In this document: one piece after another, positions 4,880-7,729 of the stretch
Position numbering within the stretch: position 1 is the first letter of the stretch
Layout: each line of letters begins with the position of its first letter
NCBI GenBank assembly: GCA_016934895.1
Contig: JAFGRZ010000319.1
Location: 1 to 7,729, forward strand
From: Candidatus Aminicenantota bacterium
GTDB taxonomy: Bacteria > Acidobacteriota > Aminicenantia > Aminicenantales > UBA8522
Direction: 5' to 3'
Length of the DNA stretch: 7,729 nucleotides
Translations under genes and position numbers: made by a program
Notes under the pieces: model-generated
Databases searched by the model: none
What the model saw: the letters and a program-made list of their open reading frames with translations, nothing else
What the model was told of the DNA's origin: nothing

Positions 4880-6004
4880 ATGAAGAAAATGATGCCCCTG
4901 AGAATGTTCCTGCTGACGGGACTCGCCCTTGCCCTGCTCATTTCTTGCAAGCCGCCGCAAAAGGCAGAGTCCAAGGAAAAGGCCGATACTTTCGGAGCCG
5001 CGCCCGTCAAGGTCTTCAAGGTCACAAAGCAGAGAATCTCCGAGAAATTGTTCTATACCGGGACCATCGAAGCCCGGCAGAGTATCAACATCACGCCCGA
5101 TGTCGGCGGAAAGATCGACCGCATCTATGTCAACGAAGGCGAGCGCGTCTCCAAGGGACAGCTGCTGGCCGAACTGGACACTCGGTCCATCCGGCTTCAA
5201 CTCGAGCAGGCCGAGGCCGCCCTCGCCGTCGCCCAGGCCAATTTCAACAACGCCAAAACGAACTGGGAACGCATGGCGCGTCTTTATAAAGAAAAAGCCG
5301 TTTCCGAGCAGCAGTACGAGCAGGTCAAATTGGGATATGATTCCGCCGCCGCCCAGCTCAGCCAGGCCCAGGCGGCCGTCAACCTGGCCAAGCACAGCCT
5401 GGACGTCTCCATCATGAAAGCGCCTTTTAGCGGCATCATTGCTTCCAAAAACGCCGAGGTCGGGGATGTCATCAATCCCTTGATGGGCGGTTTTTCACCG
5501 GGGAGCGGCGGAGGCGTGCTCACACTGGTGGACTTCTCCCGGATCAAGATCCGGGTGGAAGTCTCGGGTTCCGACATCCCGTTGATCCGAAAGGGACAGG
5601 AAACCATCCTGCAAGTTCCGGCGACCCCGGGACGGGAGTTCCGGGGGACGGTCCAGGTCGTCAACCTGGCCGCCGACCCGCAGACCAAGAAATTCGGCGT
5701 CGAGGTGGCGGTAGACAATCCGGACCTCGTCCTCAGGCCGGGCACGTTCGGTCAGATCATCCTTGAGGTGGAAACGCACGAGAACGCCCTGGTCGTCCCC
5801 CAGAAGGCCATTCTCGAGAACACGCACGTATTCATCGTCCGGGATGGCAAGGCCTTGAGGAAAGACGTGATGTTGGGTCTCCAGAACTCGACTCTGGTCG
5901 AGGTCCTGAGCGGCGTTGAAGAAGGAGACTCGGTCATCGCCGAGGGCAACTTCGGCCTGGAGGACGGCGCTCCTATCGAGATCACCGGCGAGGTCCAGAG
6001 ATGA
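4880..6004 (+). CDS. RND efflux periplasmic adaptor, lipoprotein (membrane fusion protein)
   Basis: A 374-residue adaptor that links the RND pump to the TolC-type channel in the periplasm. Residues 1-22 are a signal peptide ending in LLISC, a good lipobox, so C23 is probably lipid-anchored to the inner membrane as in AcrA and MexA. Domains in order: membrane-proximal strand from about 42; first lipoyl half, ITPDVGGKIDRIYVNEGERV (71-90); alpha-helical hairpin about 102-175, rich in Ala and Gln (EQAEAALAVAQANF, LSQAQAAVNLAKHSL); second lipoyl half, MKAPFSGIIASKNAEVGDVI (179-198); beta-barrel about 220-298; C-terminal membrane-proximal part about 300-370, ending EGDSVIAEGNFGLEDGAPIEI. A Gly-rich loop (GGFSPGSGGG, 203-212) joins lipoyl and barrel domains. 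The pump gene starts within its stop codon (ATGA). No transmembrane segment beyond the signal is seen. Confidence 0.93.
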   Translation: MKKMMPLRMFLLTGLALALLISCKPPQKAESKEKADTFGAAPVKVFKVTKQRISEKLFYTGTIEARQSINITPDVGGKIDRIYVNEGERVSKGQLLAELDTRSIRLQLEQAEAALAVAQANFNNAKTNWERMARLYKEKAVSEQQYEQVKLGYDSAAAQLSQAQAAVNLAKHSLDVSIMKAPFSGIIASKNAEVGDVINPLMGGFSPGSGGGVLTLVDFSRIKIRVEVSGSDIPLIRKGQETILQVPATPGREFRGTVQVVNLAADPQTKKFGVEVAVDNPDLVLRPGTFGQIILEVETHENALVVPQKAILENTHVFIVRDGKALRKDVMLGLQNSTLVEVLSGVEEGDSVIAEGNFGLEDGAPIEITGEVQR

Positions 6005-7729
6005 AGATCCCAGAATTTTCGGTCAACCGGCGCGTTACCACGTCCATGCTGGCCATGATCCTGGTCGTGGTCGGCTTTGTCTCGTTCTCCCGGCTGGGGC
6101 TGGATTTCTTTCCCGACCTCGAGTTCCCGACGGTCTCGATCGTGACCACATACCGGGGTGCTTCGTCGGAAGACCTCGAGAAGGCCGTCACCAAACCCCT
6201 GGAGCAGATCGCCAGCGCGATCAACCGGGTGAAAAAAGTCACCTCGATCACCTCGGAAGGCGTCTCGGCCATCACCGTCGAGTTCGAGTGGGGCACCAAC
6301 CTGGACTTCGCCGCCCAGGACGTCCGCGACCAGATCGCCCTGTACAGGCAGTTTTTGCCCGCGGAAGCGACCGATCCTCTGGTCTTCAAATTCGACCTGG
6401 GACAGATGCCGGTCGTCTTCTGGGGAGTCATCGGCAAGCGCCCGACCGCGGAGATCCAGAAGATCATCGAGGACGAGGTCGCCCCCCGCCTGGAGAGGAT
6501 CGACGGCGTCGCCGCCGCCCGCGTTTTTTCGACCGAAGTCCGGGAGATCCTCGTTGCCGTTGACAAGACGGCGCTGGAGAGCCGGAACCTCTCCCTGGAC
6601 CGGGTCATCGGGGCCCTGGCCGTGGAGAACGTCAATCTGCCGGCGGGATATCTCGTCGAGCGGCACTCGGATTTCCTGGTGCGGACCATGGGAGAATTCG
6701 AGACCCTGGATGATATCCGGTCGGTCGTCATCGGCGCCTCGGCGGCCGGAGAGCCGATATATCTCGGCGACATCGCCGAAGTCAGGGACACCCTGAAGGA
6801 ATCGCGCTACGTCGGCCGGATCCAGCAGCAATCCGGCGTCTTCCTGATGGTCAGCAAGCGCTCCGGGGCGAACACGGCGACCACGGGGAGCGAAGTCAAA
6901 AAAGTATTGGCCGGGATCCGGGAGACGCTCCCTTCGGACATCCAGTTCTTCATGGCCATGGATCAATCGGAGATGATTCAAATGGTCGCGAGCAAGACCG
7001 TCAACAACGCCTGGATGGGCGGCCTCCTGGCCATTCTGATCATCTTTCTTTTTCTCCGCAACTGGCGGCCCACCCTGACCATTGCCATAGCGATCCCTTT
7101 GTCCGTCATCACGACATTCATCGCCTTCTACGCCGCCGGCTACACCCTCAACCTGCTGACGCTGGGAGGACTAACGCTCGGCGTGGGCATGCTGGTCGAC
7201 AACGCCATCGTCGTCATCGAGAACACCTTCCGGCACCGGGAAGAAGGCAAGGACCGCAAAACGGCTTCCATCCTTGGCGCCTCGGAAGTGGGCATGGCGA
7301 TCACCGCTTCCACCCTGACGACCATCGTCGTCTTCCTGCCCATGATCTTCGCCCAGGGCGTCACCGGGAAGATGACCCGCGGCCTGGCCCTGGCGATCGC
7401 TTTTTCCCTCATCTCTTCTTTGTTCATCGCCCTGACGATCGTTCCTCTTCTCTCGTACACGCTCTTCGGCAAGGGGGCGGCCAACGGAGCGGCGGCTGTC
7501 CAGGCACGAAAGAGGAAAGAGCCGCAGTTCCAGAAAGCGCGTGAGGTTTACCGGAGATGGCTGACCTGGGCGCTCCAACACCGCCGCCTGATGATCCTTG
7601 GCACTATCGGCATTCTCGTTTTGTCGCTGGCCATCGTTCCCTTTTTGGGCACGGAATTCATGCCGGCCCAGGATCGGAACATGATCCTTCTCAAAGTGAA
7701 GATGCCGGTCGGGACGGCTCTCGAAGAGA
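6001..7729 (+). CDS. RND-family efflux pump, inner-membrane subunit (5' part)
   Basis: The first 576 codons of an AcrB/HAE1-like proton-driven RND transporter, open at the right window edge; full members are about 1,000-1,070 residues. TM1 is about 13-33. The porter loop follows, with FFPDLEFPTVSIVTTYRGAS and an even VTKPLEQ helix as in AcrB-type pumps. TM2-TM6 occupy about 336-485, including MGGLLAILIIFLFLRNW. TM4 carries the proton-relay motif GVGMLVDNAIVVIEN, with D400 and N401 where AcrB has D407 and D408. A linker (about 490-525) leads to TM7 (about 530-550) and the second loop (FMPAQDRN). GAGGT (5990-5994) is its ribosome site, and its start overlaps the adaptor stop. It exports drugs, lipids or other amphiphiles through the adaptor and channel. 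The substrate cannot be told from sequence. Heavy-metal (CusA) types are less likely, because no methionine relay is seen in the visible part. Confidence 0.93.
   Translation, partial: MKIPEFSVNRRVTTSMLAMILVVVGFVSFSRLGLDFFPDLEFPTVSIVTTYRGASSEDLEKAVTKPLEQIASAINRVKKVTSITSEGVSAITVEFEWGTNLDFAAQDVRDQIALYRQFLPAEATDPLVFKFDLGQMPVVFWGVIGKRPTAEIQKIIEDEVAPRLERIDGVAAARVFSTEVREILVAVDKTALESRNLSLDRVIGALAVENVNLPAGYLVERHSDFLVRTMGEFETLDDIRSVVIGASAAGEPIYLGDIAEVRDTLKESRYVGRIQQQSGVFLMVSKRSGANTATTGSEVKKVLAGIRETLPSDIQFFMAMDQSEMIQMVASKTVNNAWMGGLLAILIIFLFLRNWRPTLTIAIAIPLSVITTFIAFYAAGYTLNLLTLGGLTLGVGMLVDNAIVVIENTFRHREEGKDRKTASILGASEVGMAITASTLTTIVVFLPMIFAQGVTGKMTRGLALAIAFSLISSLFIALTIVPLLSYTLFGKGAANGAAAVQARKRKEPQFQKAREVYRRWLTWALQHRRLMILGTIGILVLSLAIVPFLGTEFMPAQDRNMILLKVKMPVGTALEE

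Noticed and set aside
3854..5395. A 513-codon minus-strand open frame spanning the channel and adaptor genes
   Set aside because: Long antisense frames are common opposite GC-rich genes with strong third-position bias. It crosses two genes with full family motifs and has no plausible product of its own.
5752..6981. A 409-codon minus-strand open frame opposite the adaptor end and pump gene
   Set aside because: It is antisense to well-supported RND coding sequence and its composition (Asp/Arg/Gly/Leu-rich, no motif) is that of a shadow.

Overview
The window reads as chromosomal DNA of a GC-rich, two-membrane (diderm) bacterium. The strongest sign of two membranes is a complete TolC / lipoprotein adaptor / RND pump gene set. 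The gene style (many ATGA stop-start overlaps, a tetR-tolC-adaptor-RND order, a secreted protein with no obvious family) would fit the Acidobacteriota / Aminicenantota neighbourhood. That placement is a weak inference from general look, not from any marker gene.

Region 1 (1-421) is non-coding and repeat-rich. It holds two near-identical tandem copies of a 117-bp unit, a decayed start of a third copy, a short hairpin, and a perfect 11-bp inverted repeat. At its right end is a good sigma70-type promoter (TTGACT-17-TATGAT) just ahead of the first gene. Region 2 (422-1944) is a two-gene unit: a metallo-beta-lactamase-fold hydrolase of the glyoxalase-II type, overlapping by ATGA with xerD, the chromosome-dimer tyrosine recombinase. 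Region 3 (1960-2691, minus strand) is one gene for an unrecognised exported protein. It converges on xerD with a GC-rich hairpin between the two stops.

Region 4 (2692-2834) is a compact divergent control region. Two sigma70-like promoters lie back to back with overlapping -35 boxes: TTGACA-17-TATCAT to the right and TTGTCA-18-TAAAAT to the left. At the start of the rightward transcript are two TetR-style operator palindromes exactly 21 bp apart.

Region 5 (2835-7729) is a tight rightward operon: a TetR-family repressor, a TolC-type outer-membrane channel, a lipoprotein membrane-fusion adaptor, and an RND inner-membrane pump cut by the window edge after 576 codons. Together they make an autoregulated tripartite export system. 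The repressor, encoded first, probably binds its own leader operators and releases them when it meets a ligand, so that channel, adaptor and pump are made together.

No wholly new defence or mobile system is visible. The most interesting parts are the leader repeats, the phased operators with overlapping divergent promoters, and the uncharacterised exported protein that shares this control region.
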